Source: Eubacterium ventriosum (GTDB taxonomy: Bacteria > Bacillota > Clostridia > Lachnospirales > Lachnospiraceae). From it: a stretch of 64,000 nucleotides of DNA. Each line of letters starts with the position of its first letter. Position 1 is the stretch's first letter. The notes below the pieces were generated by a model. That model was not told the origin of the DNA, did not search any database, and saw only the letters and a program-made list of their open reading frames with translations. The stretch lies in contig NZ_CP102282.1 of the NCBI RefSeq assembly GCF_025150745.1, positions 1,809,501 through 1,873,500 of the forward strand, given 5' to 3'. Below, piece after piece: positions 19,724-29,269 of the stretch. The translations under genes were made by a program, and so were the position numbers.

Positions 19724-21607
19724 ATGTGTGGAATTTGTGGATTTATAGGTGAAGTTGATGACAGCAAAAAAGTCCTAAAACAGATGATGGATAAAATTGC
19801 TCACAGAGGACCAGATGATGAAGGTATGTATGTGGACAAGCATGCTGCAATCGGACATAGAAGACTTAGTATTATTGATTTAAGTCACGGTGCCCAGCCA
19901 ATGTACAATGAAACAGGAGATGTGGCAATTGTATTTAACGGTGAGATTTATAATCATTTGGAAATAAGAAAGGAACTTATAGCAAAAGGTCACAAGTTTG
20001 CCAATGATTCAGATACAGAATGTCTTATTCACGGATATGAAGAATATGGAACAGATTTGTTATCTAAGTTAAGAGGTATGTTCGCGTTTGTAATATGGGA
20101 TACAAGAACTAATACAATGTTTGGTGCAAGAGACCATTTTGGAATTAAGCCTTTTTATTACTCATTATTTAATAAGACTTTAATTTTTGCATCAGAAACA
20201 AAGTCTATTTTGGAATTTCCGGGATTTAAGAAAGAATTAAATGAAGAAGCTTTAGAACAGTATTTAAGCTTCCAGTATTCAGTATTACCTGAAACATTCT
20301 TTAAGGGGATATTCAGACTTCCTGCAGGACATTATATGATTTTTAAAGACGGGAAATTAGATGTTCAGAGATATTTTGATCCAATGATGGAACCTGCTAT
20401 GGATGGCGACCTTGAGAAAACAGTAAGCGAGATTGAAGAAGTTGTACATGATACAGTTGATGCTCATATGATAGCTGATGTTGAAGTTGGTTCATTGCTT
20501 TCAAGTGGTGTTGACTCAAGTTATGTTGTTTCAGAATTTCCAGGTGATAAAACATTTACAGTAGGATTCTTAGATAAACAGAGTAAATATAATGAAATCA
20601 GATATGCTGAAGGTCTTGTAAGAGAATTAGGCAAGAAGAATTATAACAAGAACATTGACAGTGAAGAATATTTTAAGTCTATTCCAACTGTTATGTATTA
20701 TATGGATGAGCCATTGGCTGATCCATCATGTATTGCACTTTATTTTGTTGACAAGCTGGCAGCGGAGCAGATTAAGGTTGTTTTGTCAGGTGAAGGTGCC
20801 GATGAATTTTTCGGTGGATATAATATTTACCATGAACCTATTTCTCTTAAAGGATATCAGAAGATTCCTAAGTGTGTAAGAAAGGGACTGGCAGCAGTTG
20901 CAAAGAAGATGCCTGATATTAAGGGAAGAGATTTTATAATCAGAGGAAGCAAAACAGTAGAAGAAAGATTTATTGGAAATGCTAATATGTTCTCGGTAGA
21001 AGATAGAGAAAAGCTATTAAAAACTAAACTTACGCATAAGACACCACAGGAAATTGTGGCTGATGCTTATAAGAAAGTTTCGCATTTAAATGATATTGCA
21101 AAAATGCAGTACATCGATACTAACTTCTGGCTTCAGGGAGATATTTTGTTAAAGGCTGATAAGATGAGTATGGCTCATTGCCTTGAATCAAGAGTTCCAT
21201 TCCTTGATGTTAAGGTATTTGATTACGCAAAGAAGCTTCCAATTGACTTTAGATGCAATGATGAAGCAACAAAGAGAGCTTTCCGTATTGCGGCAAAGAG
21301 ACATATTCCGGAAGCTACAGCTAACAAGAAGAAACTTGGTTTCCCTGTTCCTATCCGTGTTTGGTTAAAGGAAGATGATTATTACAACAAGGTTATGGAA
21401 ACGTTAACAGGAGAAGCTGCACAGAAGTTCTTTAACACAGATATTTTAGTGAAATTAATGGAAGATCACAGAGCAGGAAAGGCTGATAACAGCAGAAGAA
21501 TCTGGACTGTTTATGTATTCCTTGTATGGTATAAGGTTTATTTTGAAGATGAAGACTTTAGACCAATTAATCAGGATTGGATTGATAATAGAGTTAGAAC
21601 TGCATAG
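19724..21607 (+). CDS. asnB: Asparagine synthase, glutamine-hydrolysing
   Basis: Makes asparagine from aspartate, ATP and glutamine. The 627-residue protein has an N-terminal class II glutaminase with catalytic Cys2 (MCGICGFIGE), HRGPDDEG and FNGEIYNH, and a C-terminal synthetase with the PP loop LLSSGVDSSYVV (near residue 262), GEGADEFFGGY and KADKMSMAHCLESRVPFLD. An AGAGAGAAAAG tract precedes the ATG. It appears monocistronic. Confidence 0.96.
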   Translation: MCGICGFIGEVDDSKKVLKQMMDKIAHRGPDDEGMYVDKHAAIGHRRLSIIDLSHGAQPMYNETGDVAIVFNGEIYNHLEIRKELIAKGHKFANDSDTECLIHGYEEYGTDLLSKLRGMFAFVIWDTRTNTMFGARDHFGIKPFYYSLFNKTLIFASETKSILEFPGFKKELNEEALEQYLSFQYSVLPETFFKGIFRLPAGHYMIFKDGKLDVQRYFDPMMEPAMDGDLEKTVSEIEEVVHDTVDAHMIADVEVGSLLSSGVDSSYVVSEFPGDKTFTVGFLDKQSKYNEIRYAEGLVRELGKKNYNKNIDSEEYFKSIPTVMYYMDEPLADPSCIALYFVDKLAAEQIKVVLSGEGADEFFGGYNIYHEPISLKGYQKIPKCVRKGLAAVAKKMPDIKGRDFIIRGSKTVEERFIGNANMFSVEDREKLLKTKLTHKTPQEIVADAYKKVSHLNDIAKMQYIDTNFWLQGDILLKADKMSMAHCLESRVPFLDVKVFDYAKKLPIDFRCNDEATKRAFRIAAKRHIPEATANKKKLGFPVPIRVWLKEDDYYNKVMETLTGEAAQKFFNTDILVKLMEDHRAGKADNSRRIWTVYVFLVWYKVYFEDEDFRPINQDWIDNRVRTA

Positions 21608-21682
21608 TAGATTCTGTGGTGGCTTGAAACAATATTACAAAGTGAAAAGTTTGTATAAAAAAACTAAAAAATTAATTTTTTT

Positions 21683-21713
21683 ATTGCCTCGAAATATTGT
21701 TTTTCGGGGCAAT
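21683..21713 (+). other. Hairpin after asnB without a T-run
   Basis: ATTGCCTCGAAA (21683-21694) pairs with TTTCGGGGCAAT (21702-21713) with one G-T pair. It is preceded, not followed, by a T-rich stretch, so it is not a standard terminator on either strand. Confidence 0.5.
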
Positions 21714-21774
21714 ATGTAAATATCAGGTAAAAAATGAAAAAATAAGTAAAAAAGTATCTTCTTTTACTTGATAT

Positions 21775-21803
21775 TTGACAAGAAAAAGGTTAAACTTTAA
21801 TAG
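21775..21803 (+). promoter_or_regulatory. Promoter of the carboxyltransferase operon (TTGACA-17-TAATAG)
   Basis: TTGACA at 21775-21780 and TAATAG at 21798-21803, 17 bases apart, 70 bases before the first gene. Confidence 0.65.
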
Positions 21804-21872
21804 GCAAAAAATTGGTTGTTTGCTACGCATGATTTATTTCATGTAACAATATATATAATGGAGGACTGACTT

Positions 21873-23324
21873 ATGAGTACATCAGCTAAAGTTACAGCAA
21901 GACAGAGAATTGAAAATCTTCTTGATGATAACAGTTTTGTTGAAATCGGTGCTTATGTAAAAGCAAGAAATACTGATTTTAACATTCAGGCCAAGGATAC
22001 TCCATCTGACGGCGTTATTACCGGATATGGTGTTATCAATGGTGGTTTAGTGTATGTTTACAGCCAGGATGCGTCAGTACTTGGCGGTTCTGTAGGCGAA
22101 ATGCACGCTAAAAAAATTGCAAGTCTTTACGATATGGCAATGAAAACAGGTTCACCTGTTATCGGTCTTATCGACAGCACAGGACTTAGACTTCAGGAAT
22201 CTGTAGACGGCTTAAATGCTTTCGGACAGATTTATATGAAGCAGTCACTTGCATCAGGAGTAATCCCAACAGTTACAGCTATTTTCGGTAATTGTGGTGG
22301 CGGATTAAGTATTGTTGCAGGACTTTCAGATTTTACTTTCATGGAAGTTGAAAATGCACAGTTATTCGTTAACTCACCTAATGCAATTACAGAAAACAGA
22401 AAAGAAATCTGTGACAATGCATCAGCTAAGTTCCAGAGTGAAGAAGCAGGAAATGTTGATTTCGTAGGAACAGAAGCTGAAGTAATCGAAGGAATCAGAA
22501 ACTTAGTTTCTGTATTACCATCAAATAATGAGGATGAAGCTTCAGATTTAGAATGCTATGATGATTTAAACAGAGCAGCAGAAGGAATTGAAAACTGTGG
22601 TGAAGATACATTATTGGCATTAGAAAATATTTCTGATGACGGCTTTATTATTGAAGCAAAGAGAAACTATGCACCTGAAATGGTTACAGCTTTCATTAAG
22701 CTTAATGGAGCTACAGTAGGTGCGGTTGCAAATAGAACAAAGGTTTATGATGATGACATGAACGTTGCAGCAGAATTCGATGCTAAGCTTACAGCTAAGG
22801 GATGCAACAAAGCTGCTGAATTTGTAAATTTCTGTGATGCATTTAATATTCCTGTTCTTACACTTACAAACGTAAACGGATTTGCAGCAACAATGTGTCA
22901 GGAAAAAAATGGCGCTAAGGCTTCATCAAAACTTGTTTATGCATTTGCTAATGCAACAGTACCAAAGGTTAACTTAATCATTGGTGATGCAATCGGAAGT
23001 GCTTACGTAACAATGAACAGCAAGGCTACAGGAGCTGACATCGTTTATGCATGGCCAACAGCTAAGGTTGGTATGATGGAAGCAAAGAGCGCTGTTGAAA
23101 TTATGTATGCAGACGAAATTGCTAATGGAGATGCAAATCAGGTTATTAATGAAAAGGTTGCTGAATACCAGAACTTACAGGGTAGCGTAATGGCTGCTGC
23201 TGCAAGAGGATATGTTGACAGCATTGTTGAACCGGTTGACACAAGAAAGTATTTAATCGGTGCATTTGAAATGTTATACACAAAATTTGAAGAAAGACCT
23301 GGTAAAAAACACGGAACAGTGTAA
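21873..23324 (+). CDS. mmdA: Acyl-CoA carboxyltransferase subunit (MmdA / transcarboxylase 12S type)
   Basis: A 483-residue carboxyltransferase of the PF01039 crotonase-like family, with N- and C-terminal halves that each carry an oxyanion region: GGSVGEMHAKKIASLYDMAM and FGNCGGGLSIVAG in the first, TNVNGFAATMCQEKNGAK and GDAIGSAYVTM in the second. Family members move a carboxyl group between an acyl-CoA (methylmalonyl-, malonyl- or glutaconyl-CoA) and biotin. It is slightly short for MmdA, and the acyl-CoA substrate cannot be read off. TGGAGGA precedes the ATG; it opens an operon with OadG, biotin carrier, OadB and PycB-type subunits. Confidence 0.85.
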   Translation: MSTSAKVTARQRIENLLDDNSFVEIGAYVKARNTDFNIQAKDTPSDGVITGYGVINGGLVYVYSQDASVLGGSVGEMHAKKIASLYDMAMKTGSPVIGLIDSTGLRLQESVDGLNAFGQIYMKQSLASGVIPTVTAIFGNCGGGLSIVAGLSDFTFMEVENAQLFVNSPNAITENRKEICDNASAKFQSEEAGNVDFVGTEAEVIEGIRNLVSVLPSNNEDEASDLECYDDLNRAAEGIENCGEDTLLALENISDDGFIIEAKRNYAPEMVTAFIKLNGATVGAVANRTKVYDDDMNVAAEFDAKLTAKGCNKAAEFVNFCDAFNIPVLTLTNVNGFAATMCQEKNGAKASSKLVYAFANATVPKVNLIIGDAIGSAYVTMNSKATGADIVYAWPTAKVGMMEAKSAVEIMYADEIANGDANQVINEKVAEYQNLQGSVMAAAARGYVDSIVEPVDTRKYLIGAFEMLYTKFEERPGKKHGTV

Positions 23325-23337
23325 GTGAGGTGCAAAT

Positions 23338-24171
23338 ATGAAATTAACAAAAAAATTACGTTTTTTATTTAGCCTGACTGCTTTACTTGTTTGCATGTGT
23401 ATGAGTACAGTGGCAGTTAATGCCGACACTTTAGGTGATTATGCCGTTGAAACAACAACATCAGCAGACTCACTTAAAACATACGCAGATGGAAAGATTT
23501 CTTTGGCAGATGCAAAGACACTTGTTCAGAACTATGTATCATTAGTTCAGCAGTTATCAACAATGACTGAAAGTGAAAGAGAATATGTTGAAGAAAACTA
23601 TTCAAGCCAGCCACAGACAGTTGCAATTATTCAAGCATATAACAAAAGTGTTGATACAGAAAAATATGGAGCTTTCGTTTCATCAAAGGACGATGTAAAA
23701 GTTGTTGAAAATAAAGATGAGGACGGTACAGATGCAGTAGATGTTACAGTAACATTGGCATTTGAAAAGAAAGATTATATTTTAACATTACATGTTGATT
23801 GCTTTGATACAATTGGAGCATCAGTAAATACAGTTACAATTAAAGCTAAAGGTGAAGGCGAAGAGTCATTGGGAGAAAAGATGGCTGACGCTGCCGGAAA
23901 TACTTTAATGGGTATGGGAACAGTATTCTTGGTTCTTATATTTATCTCATTACTTATTTCATGCTTTAAGTTTATTCCGCAGATTATGGATAAATTATCT
24001 AAGAAATCTTCAGTTGTAGAAAAACCTGAAGTTGTGGAAGAAATTAGTGAAACAGTTACAGCTAATGAAGAAGATGATTCAGAATTAATAGCAGTAATCG
24101 CAGCAGCCATAGCTGCAAGCGAACAGACATCAACTGATAGCTTTGTAGTAAGATCTATCAGAAGACGTTAG
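23338..24171 (+). CDS. OadG-like gamma/delta subunit with large extracytoplasmic domain
   Basis: A 277-residue protein: signal peptide (1-29), an extracytoplasmic domain of about 160 residues, one transmembrane helix (about 195-217, TLMGMGTVFLVLIFISLL) and a cytoplasmic tail ending SELIAVIAAAIAAS and FVVRSIRRR. The helix and tail match OadG/MmdD, the small subunit that ties the carboxyltransferase to the membrane pump. Classical OadG is about 80 residues, so the N-terminal domain is extra; its role is unknown. Follows mmdA by 13 bases. Confidence 0.8.
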   Translation: MKLTKKLRFLFSLTALLVCMCMSTVAVNADTLGDYAVETTTSADSLKTYADGKISLADAKTLVQNYVSLVQQLSTMTESEREYVEENYSSQPQTVAIIQAYNKSVDTEKYGAFVSSKDDVKVVENKDEDGTDAVDVTVTLAFEKKDYILTLHVDCFDTIGASVNTVTIKAKGEGEESLGEKMADAAGNTLMGMGTVFLVLIFISLLISCFKFIPQIMDKLSKKSSVVEKPEVVEEISETVTANEEDDSELIAVIAAAIAASEQTSTDSFVVRSIRRR

Positions 24172-24202
24172 TACACTTATGTATATTTAGGAGGAATTAA
24201 TA

Positions 24203-24574
24203 ATGAAAAGTTATACAATTACAGTAAACGGAAATGTATATGATGTTACTGTTGAAGAAACAGGAAGCACAGCAAGCGCACCTGTAAGACCTGCTGCAAA
24301 GGCAGCTCCTGCAGCTAAGGCTGCTCCAACTCCTGCACCTGCTGCATCAGGAGCAGAAGGAAGCATTAAGGTTACAGCTCCAATGCCAGGTAAAGTTTTA
24401 TCAATTAGTGCTAACCCTGGACAGGCAGTAAAGAAGGGCGAAACAATTTTAGTATTTGAAGCAATGAAAATGGAAAATTCAGTAGTTGCTCCTGAAGATG
24501 GAACAGTTGCAAGCATCGTAGTTGCAGTTGGTGATTCTTTTGAAGCAGGCGCTACATTAGCCTCATTGAACTAA
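24203..24574 (+). CDS. Biotin carrier protein (MmdC / 1.3S type)
   Basis: A 123-residue biotinyl carrier. Residues 1-22 are the short N-terminal strand segment (SYTITVNGNVYDVTVEE), 23-50 an Ala/Pro flexible linker, 52-123 the biotinyl domain with the biotinylation site VFEAMKMEN (Lys89). It would carry CO2 as carboxybiotin between the two carboxyltransferases and the OadB pump in this operon. TTAGGAGGA precedes the ATG. Confidence 0.92.
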   Translation: MKSYTITVNGNVYDVTVEETGSTASAPVRPAAKAAPAAKAAPTPAPAASGAEGSIKVTAPMPGKVLSISANPGQAVKKGETILVFEAMKMENSVVAPEDGTVASIVVAVGDSFEAGATLASLN

Positions 24575-24606
24575 TCAATATTTTTATTGAACTTAGGAGG
24601 TAACTT

Positions 24607-25746
24607 ATGAACTTTTTAGATACACTGGAAAACTTGGTTAATCAGACAGCATTTATGAGCCTTACAGTAGGCAACTATATAATGATCGTCGTTGCTTGTG
24701 TTTTCCTATATTTAGCAATAAAAAAAGGATATGAACCTTTACTTTTGGTTCCTATCGCTTTTGGTATGCTTTTGGTAAATATGTATCCTGATATTATGAA
24801 AGTACCTGCTGATGGTGAAGCAGGCGGTTTACTTCATTACTTCTATTTGTTAGATGAATGGAGTATTTTACCATCACTTATTTTCATGGGTGTAGGAGCT
24901 ATGACTGACTTTGGACCGCTTATTGCAAATCCAAAGAGTTTCCTTTTAGGAGCTGCAGCACAGTTTGGCATTTACTCAGCATACTTCTTGGCTATTTTAA
25001 TGGGATTCAACGGTATGGCAGCTGCATCAATTTCAATTATTGGTGGAGCCGACGGACCTACATCAATCATCCTTGCAGGTAAGCTTGGACAGACTGAGTT
25101 ACTAGGACCTATTGCTGTTGCGGCATATTCATATATGTCATTGGTTCCTATTATTCAGCCACCTATTATGAAGTTGTTTACAACTGAAAAAGAAAGAAAG
25201 ATTAAGATGGAACAGCTTAGACCTGTTTCACAGCTTGAAAAAATCTTATTCCCTATTATAGTTACAATCGTTGTAGTTATGATTTTACCAACAACAGCAC
25301 CATTGGTTGGTATGCTTATGTTAGGTAACTTATTCAGAGAATCAGGTGTTGTAAAACAGTTACAGGAAACAGCATCAAACGCACTTATGTACATCGTAGT
25401 AATCCTGCTTGGTACAAGTGTTGGTGCAACAACTAGTGCAGAAGCATTCTTAAATGTTGATACATTGAAGATTGTAGTATTAGGTTTAGTTGCATTCGCA
25501 GTTGGTACAGCGGCAGGTGTATTATTTGGAAAACTTATGTGTGTAGTTACACACGGAAAAGTAAATCCATTAATTGGTTCAGCAGGTGTTTCTGCCGTAC
25601 CAATGGCAGCCAGAGTTTCACAGAAAGTCGGAGCAGAGGCTGATCCTACAAACTTCCTTTTAATGCATGCTATGGGACCTAACGTTGCCGGAGTTATTGG
25701 TACAGCGGTAGCTGCAGGTACATTTATGGCTATATTTGGCGTTTAA
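24607..25746 (+). CDS. oadB: Na+-translocating decarboxylase beta subunit (OadB family)
   Basis: A 379-residue polytopic membrane protein with about nine transmembrane segments, standard length for OadB/MmdB/GcdB. It decarboxylates carboxybiotin and pumps Na+ outward. Conserved parts seen: PLLLVPIAFGMLLVN, IFMGVGAMTDFGPLIANP, the key GGADGPTSIILA (the Asp binds Na+ in known enzymes) and GSAGVSAVPMAARVSQ with NFLLMHAMGPNVAGVIG. TTAGGAGG precedes the ATG. Confidence 0.94.
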   Translation: MNFLDTLENLVNQTAFMSLTVGNYIMIVVACVFLYLAIKKGYEPLLLVPIAFGMLLVNMYPDIMKVPADGEAGGLLHYFYLLDEWSILPSLIFMGVGAMTDFGPLIANPKSFLLGAAAQFGIYSAYFLAILMGFNGMAAASISIIGGADGPTSIILAGKLGQTELLGPIAVAAYSYMSLVPIIQPPIMKLFTTEKERKIKMEQLRPVSQLEKILFPIIVTIVVVMILPTTAPLVGMLMLGNLFRESGVVKQLQETASNALMYIVVILLGTSVGATTSAEAFLNVDTLKIVVLGLVAFAVGTAAGVLFGKLMCVVTHGKVNPLIGSAGVSAVPMAARVSQKVGAEADPTNFLLMHAMGPNVAGVIGTAVAAGTFMAIFGV

Positions 25747-25769
25747 TATTGATAACGGAGGAAAATAAA

Positions 25770-27176
25770 ATGGCAGAAAAAAGACCAGTAAAAATTACTG
25801 AAACAATATTACGTGATGCTCATCAGTCATTGATTGCCACAAGAATGCCTACTGAAGAAATGCTTCCAATTATCGACAAGATGGATAAAGTTGGATATCA
25901 TGCAGTAGAATGCTGGGGCGGTGCAACATTTGATGCTTCACTTAGATTTTTAAAAGAAGATCCATGGGAAAGACTTAGAAAGTTAAGAGATGGATTTAAG
26001 AACACAAAATTACAGATGCTTTTCAGAGGACAGAACATTTTAGGATATAGCCACTATTCAGATGATGTTGTTGAATACTTTGTTCAGAAGTCATTAGCAA
26101 ACGGAATTGATATTATCAGAATTTTCGACTGCTTAAATGATTTAAGAAACCTTGAAACAGCAGTTAAAGCAGCTAATAAAGAAGGCGGACATGCACAGAT
26201 AGCTCTTTCATACACATTAGGTGATGCTTACACACTTGATTATTGGAAAGAAACAGCTAAGAGAATCGAAGATATGGGTGCTAACTCACTTTGTATCAAA
26301 GATATGGCAGGTCTTCTTACACCTTACAAGGCTACAGAATTAGTACAGGCTTTAAGAGAAGGTACAGACATTCCAATCGACCTTCATACACATTACACAT
26401 CAGGTGTAGCAGCTATGACATACTTAAAGGCTGTTGAAGCAGGATGTGATATTATTGATACAGCTATTTCACCATTCTCAATGGGAACATCTCAGCCTGC
26501 AACAGAAGTTATGGTTGAAACATTTAAGGGAACACCATATGACACAGGCTTAGATCAGAAATTATTAAAGGAAATCGCTGATTACTTCAAACCATATAGA
26601 GAAGAATGCTTAGCTAACGGATTATTAAATCCAAAGGTTATGGGTGTTAATATTAATACACTTCTTTATCAGGTACCGGGTGGTATGCTTTCAAACCTTG
26701 TTTCTCAGTTAGATGAAATGGGTGCATCAGATAAGTTTGAACAGGTATTAGAAGAAGTTCCTAGAGTACGTAAAGACTTTGGTGAACCACCTCTTGTAAC
26801 ACCTTCAAGCCAGATTGTAGGTACACAGGCAGTTCTTAACGTAGTTATGGGCGAAAGATATAAGATGATTAACCAGCAGGCTAAGGATTTACTTGCAGGT
26901 AAATATGGTCAGACTGTTAAGCCTTTCAATCCTGAAGTACAGAAGAAGGCTATCGGTGATGCAGAACCTATTACATGCAGACCTGCAGATTTGTTAGAGC
27001 CATCACTTGAAAAATATGAAAAAGAATGTGCACAGTGGAAACAGCAGGATGAAGATGTATTATCATATGCGTTATTCCCACAGGTTGCAAAAGAATTCTT
27101 TGAATATAGAGAAGCTCAGCAGACTAAGGTTGATCAGTCTATAGCAGACAAAGAAAACGGAGCTTATCCGGTTTAA
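25770..27176 (+). CDS. Pyruvate/oxaloacetate carboxyltransferase subunit (OadA/PycB, 5S type) without biotin domain
   Basis: A 468-residue protein with the DRE-TIM-type barrel of pyruvate carboxyltransferases: TETILRDAHQSLIATRM, EDPWERLRKL, MLFRGQNILGYSHY, CIKDMAGLLTPYKA (the lysine that is carbamylated in relatives) and PIDLHTHYTSGVA with metal His pair. The C-terminus stops near residue 468, without the biotinyl domain found in full OadA; the separate carrier upstream can replace it. CGGAGG sits 9 bases before ATG 25770. Likely reaction: CO2 transfer between oxaloacetate/pyruvate and biotin. Confidence 0.9.
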   Translation: MAEKRPVKITETILRDAHQSLIATRMPTEEMLPIIDKMDKVGYHAVECWGGATFDASLRFLKEDPWERLRKLRDGFKNTKLQMLFRGQNILGYSHYSDDVVEYFVQKSLANGIDIIRIFDCLNDLRNLETAVKAANKEGGHAQIALSYTLGDAYTLDYWKETAKRIEDMGANSLCIKDMAGLLTPYKATELVQALREGTDIPIDLHTHYTSGVAAMTYLKAVEAGCDIIDTAISPFSMGTSQPATEVMVETFKGTPYDTGLDQKLLKEIADYFKPYREECLANGLLNPKVMGVNINTLLYQVPGGMLSNLVSQLDEMGASDKFEQVLEEVPRVRKDFGEPPLVTPSSQIVGTQAVLNVVMGERYKMINQQAKDLLAGKYGQTVKPFNPEVQKKAIGDAEPITCRPADLLEPSLEKYEKECAQWKQQDEDVLSYALFPQVAKEFFEYREAQQTKVDQSIADKENGAYPV

Positions 27177-27221
27177 TATTTAGAATAAATTTTGTAATAT
27201 TGAATTAGATTATTCATTAAG

Positions 27222-27251
27222 AAAAGGGGCAGTTAATGCCCCTTTTACTTT
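27222..27251 (+). terminator. Terminator of the carboxyltransferase operon
   Basis: AAAAGGGGCA (27222-27231) pairs with TGCCCCTTTT (27237-27246), followed by a short T-rich stretch. Confidence 0.85.
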
Positions 27252-27274
27252 AATGAAAAAGATTGTGGAGAATA

Positions 27275-28504
27275 ATGAGTAAAGTAATAGTAATTGGTGG
27301 CGGAGCTGCAGGCATGATGGCTGCAATTGGTGCTGCCTATAATGGAAATACAGTAGAATTATTAGAAAAAAATGACAGATTAGGCAAAAAAATATTTATT
27401 ACAGGAAAGGGCAGATGTAATATTACAAATGCTTCAGATATTCAGAACCATTTTGCTAACATTATGAGAAATTCTAAGTTTTTATACAGTGCATACAATA
27501 ATTTTTCTTACGAAGATATTTGCAATATGATTGAAAGTGCTGGTGTAAAAACAAAAATTGAAAGAGGAAATAGAGTTTTTCCTGAAAGTGATAAGTCATC
27601 AGATGTAATTTGGGCATTAAGCAAAATGATGAAAGACGTTGGTGTAAATGTTCATTTGAATAAAAATGTAACAGATGTGTTGTCTGATGCATCAGGAGTG
27701 ATAGTTAAGTGCTTTGATGGAAAAGACTTTATGGGAGACAAATGTATAATTGCCACAGGTGGTTTGTCTTATCCGTCTACAGGTTCAACCGGTGACGGTT
27801 ACAAGTTTGCAAAAAATATGGGGCACACAATAGAGGAAACATATCCTTCATTAGTTCCATTTAACATAAAAGAAGAATATTGTAAAAGATTGCAGGGATT
27901 ATCTCTTAAAAATGTGACTTTAACAATTAAGGATGAAAATGGAAAGGTACCTTATAGCGAAATGGGCGAAATGTTATTTACACATTTTGGCATAAGTGGT
28001 CCTTTAGTTTTATCAGCCAGTGCATATTTAAGTGATACATTAAAAAAGCATCAATATGTAGGATATATTGACTTAAAACCAGCATTGGATGAAGAAATGC
28101 TTGACAAGCGAATTTTGAAAGATTTTCAGGATGGAATTAATAAGAACTTTAATAATGCCATTGAAAAACTTTTGCCTAAGAAAATGATACCTGTAATTAT
28201 AGAGCTTGCAAAAATTAATCCTTATAAGAAAGTTCACGAGATAACAAAGGAAGAACGAGAAAATCTTGTGAAAATCATCAAGAATCTTCCGGTTCACATT
28301 TCAGGAACAAGAGGATATAATGAGGCAATAATTACAAAGGGAGGAATTTCAATCAAAGAAATTAATCCTAAAACAATGGAATCAAAAATTATGCCTAATA
28401 TATACTTTGTAGGCGAGGTTCTTGACCTTGATGCAATGACAGGAGGATATAATCTTCAGATTGCATGGAGTACAGGATATCTTGCAGGAAACAGTATTTA
28501 TTAA
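27275..28504 (+). CDS. FAD-dependent oxidoreductase, HI0933/YhiN family
   Basis: A 409-residue flavoprotein with an N-terminal FAD-binding Rossmann fold (VIGGGAAGMMAAIGAA, residues 6-21) and LLEKNDRLGKKIFITGKGRCNITN, which is diagnostic of the HI0933-like family. The C-terminal motif YFVGEVLDLDAMTGGYNLQIAW closes the FAD site. The physiological substrate of the family is unknown. GGAG before ATG 27275 sets the start. cmk follows after 71 bases and may be co-transcribed. Confidence 0.9.
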   Translation: MSKVIVIGGGAAGMMAAIGAAYNGNTVELLEKNDRLGKKIFITGKGRCNITNASDIQNHFANIMRNSKFLYSAYNNFSYEDICNMIESAGVKTKIERGNRVFPESDKSSDVIWALSKMMKDVGVNVHLNKNVTDVLSDASGVIVKCFDGKDFMGDKCIIATGGLSYPSTGSTGDGYKFAKNMGHTIEETYPSLVPFNIKEEYCKRLQGLSLKNVTLTIKDENGKVPYSEMGEMLFTHFGISGPLVLSASAYLSDTLKKHQYVGYIDLKPALDEEMLDKRILKDFQDGINKNFNNAIEKLLPKKMIPVIIELAKINPYKKVHEITKEERENLVKIIKNLPVHISGTRGYNEAIITKGGISIKEINPKTMESKIMPNIYFVGEVLDLDAMTGGYNLQIAWSTGYLAGNSIY

Positions 28505-28575
28505 TTAGCAAAAAAATGGTATAGTAATAAAGTAATTGTCAGACTGCAAAAGCAGCCGGTGAAAAAGGAGTAGTT

Positions 28576-29229
28576 ATGTATAATATAGCAATTGATGGAC
28601 CTGCAGGAGCAGGAAAAAGCACAATAGCAAAAATAGTTGCAAAAGAATTAGGTTATATTTATGTTGATACAGGTGCAATGTACAGAACAATGGCACTTGC
28701 ATGTTACAGAGCAGGAATTAAAGCTGACCAGAAGGAAGAAGTTATTGAAAAATGCAAGAGTGTGGATGTATCTTTAGGATATGAAAACGGCACACAGAAG
28801 GTTTATCTTAATGGAGAAGATGTAAGCATTGAAATCAGACAGGAAGTTATAGGAAATATGACTAGTGCAATAGCTGTTTATGGACCTGTAAGAGAGATTT
28901 TAGTTAAAATGCAACAGGAACTTGCAGCAAAGAATAACGTTGTAATGGATGGACGTGATATTGGAACGGCAGTACTTCCAAATGCTGATTTAAAGATATA
29001 TTTAACAGCAAGTTCAAGAACAAGAGCTGAAAGAAGATATAAGGAACTTGTTGAAAAGGGACAGGAATGTAATATTGATGATATTGAAAAGGATATCATC
29101 GACAGAGATTACAGAGATATGCACAGAGAGGTTTCTCCTTTGGTACAGGCAGAAGATGCTGTTCTTGTGGAATCATCAGATATGACTATTGAACAGGTAG
29201 TTGAAGCAATTACAAAATTAGTAAAATAA
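28576..29229 (+). CDS. cmk: Cytidylate kinase
   Basis: Phosphorylates CMP and dCMP with ATP. The 217-residue protein starts IAIDGPAGAGKSTIAKIVAKEL (P-loop at residues 8-15), then YVDTGAMYRTMA (substrate site), MDGRDIGTAVLPNADLKIYLTA and the LID arginines in RDYRDMHREVSPL. AAAAGGAG precedes the ATG. The order cmk-ispH-rpsA is common in Clostridia. Confidence 0.95.
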   Translation: MYNIAIDGPAGAGKSTIAKIVAKELGYIYVDTGAMYRTMALACYRAGIKADQKEEVIEKCKSVDVSLGYENGTQKVYLNGEDVSIEIRQEVIGNMTSAIAVYGPVREILVKMQQELAAKNNVVMDGRDIGTAVLPNADLKIYLTASSRTRAERRYKELVEKGQECNIDDIEKDIIDRDYRDMHREVSPLVQAEDAVLVESSDMTIEQVVEAITKLVK

Positions 29230-29269
29230 TTTTGTACATTCAAATGAATGTAGAGTAATGGAGAGAAAT

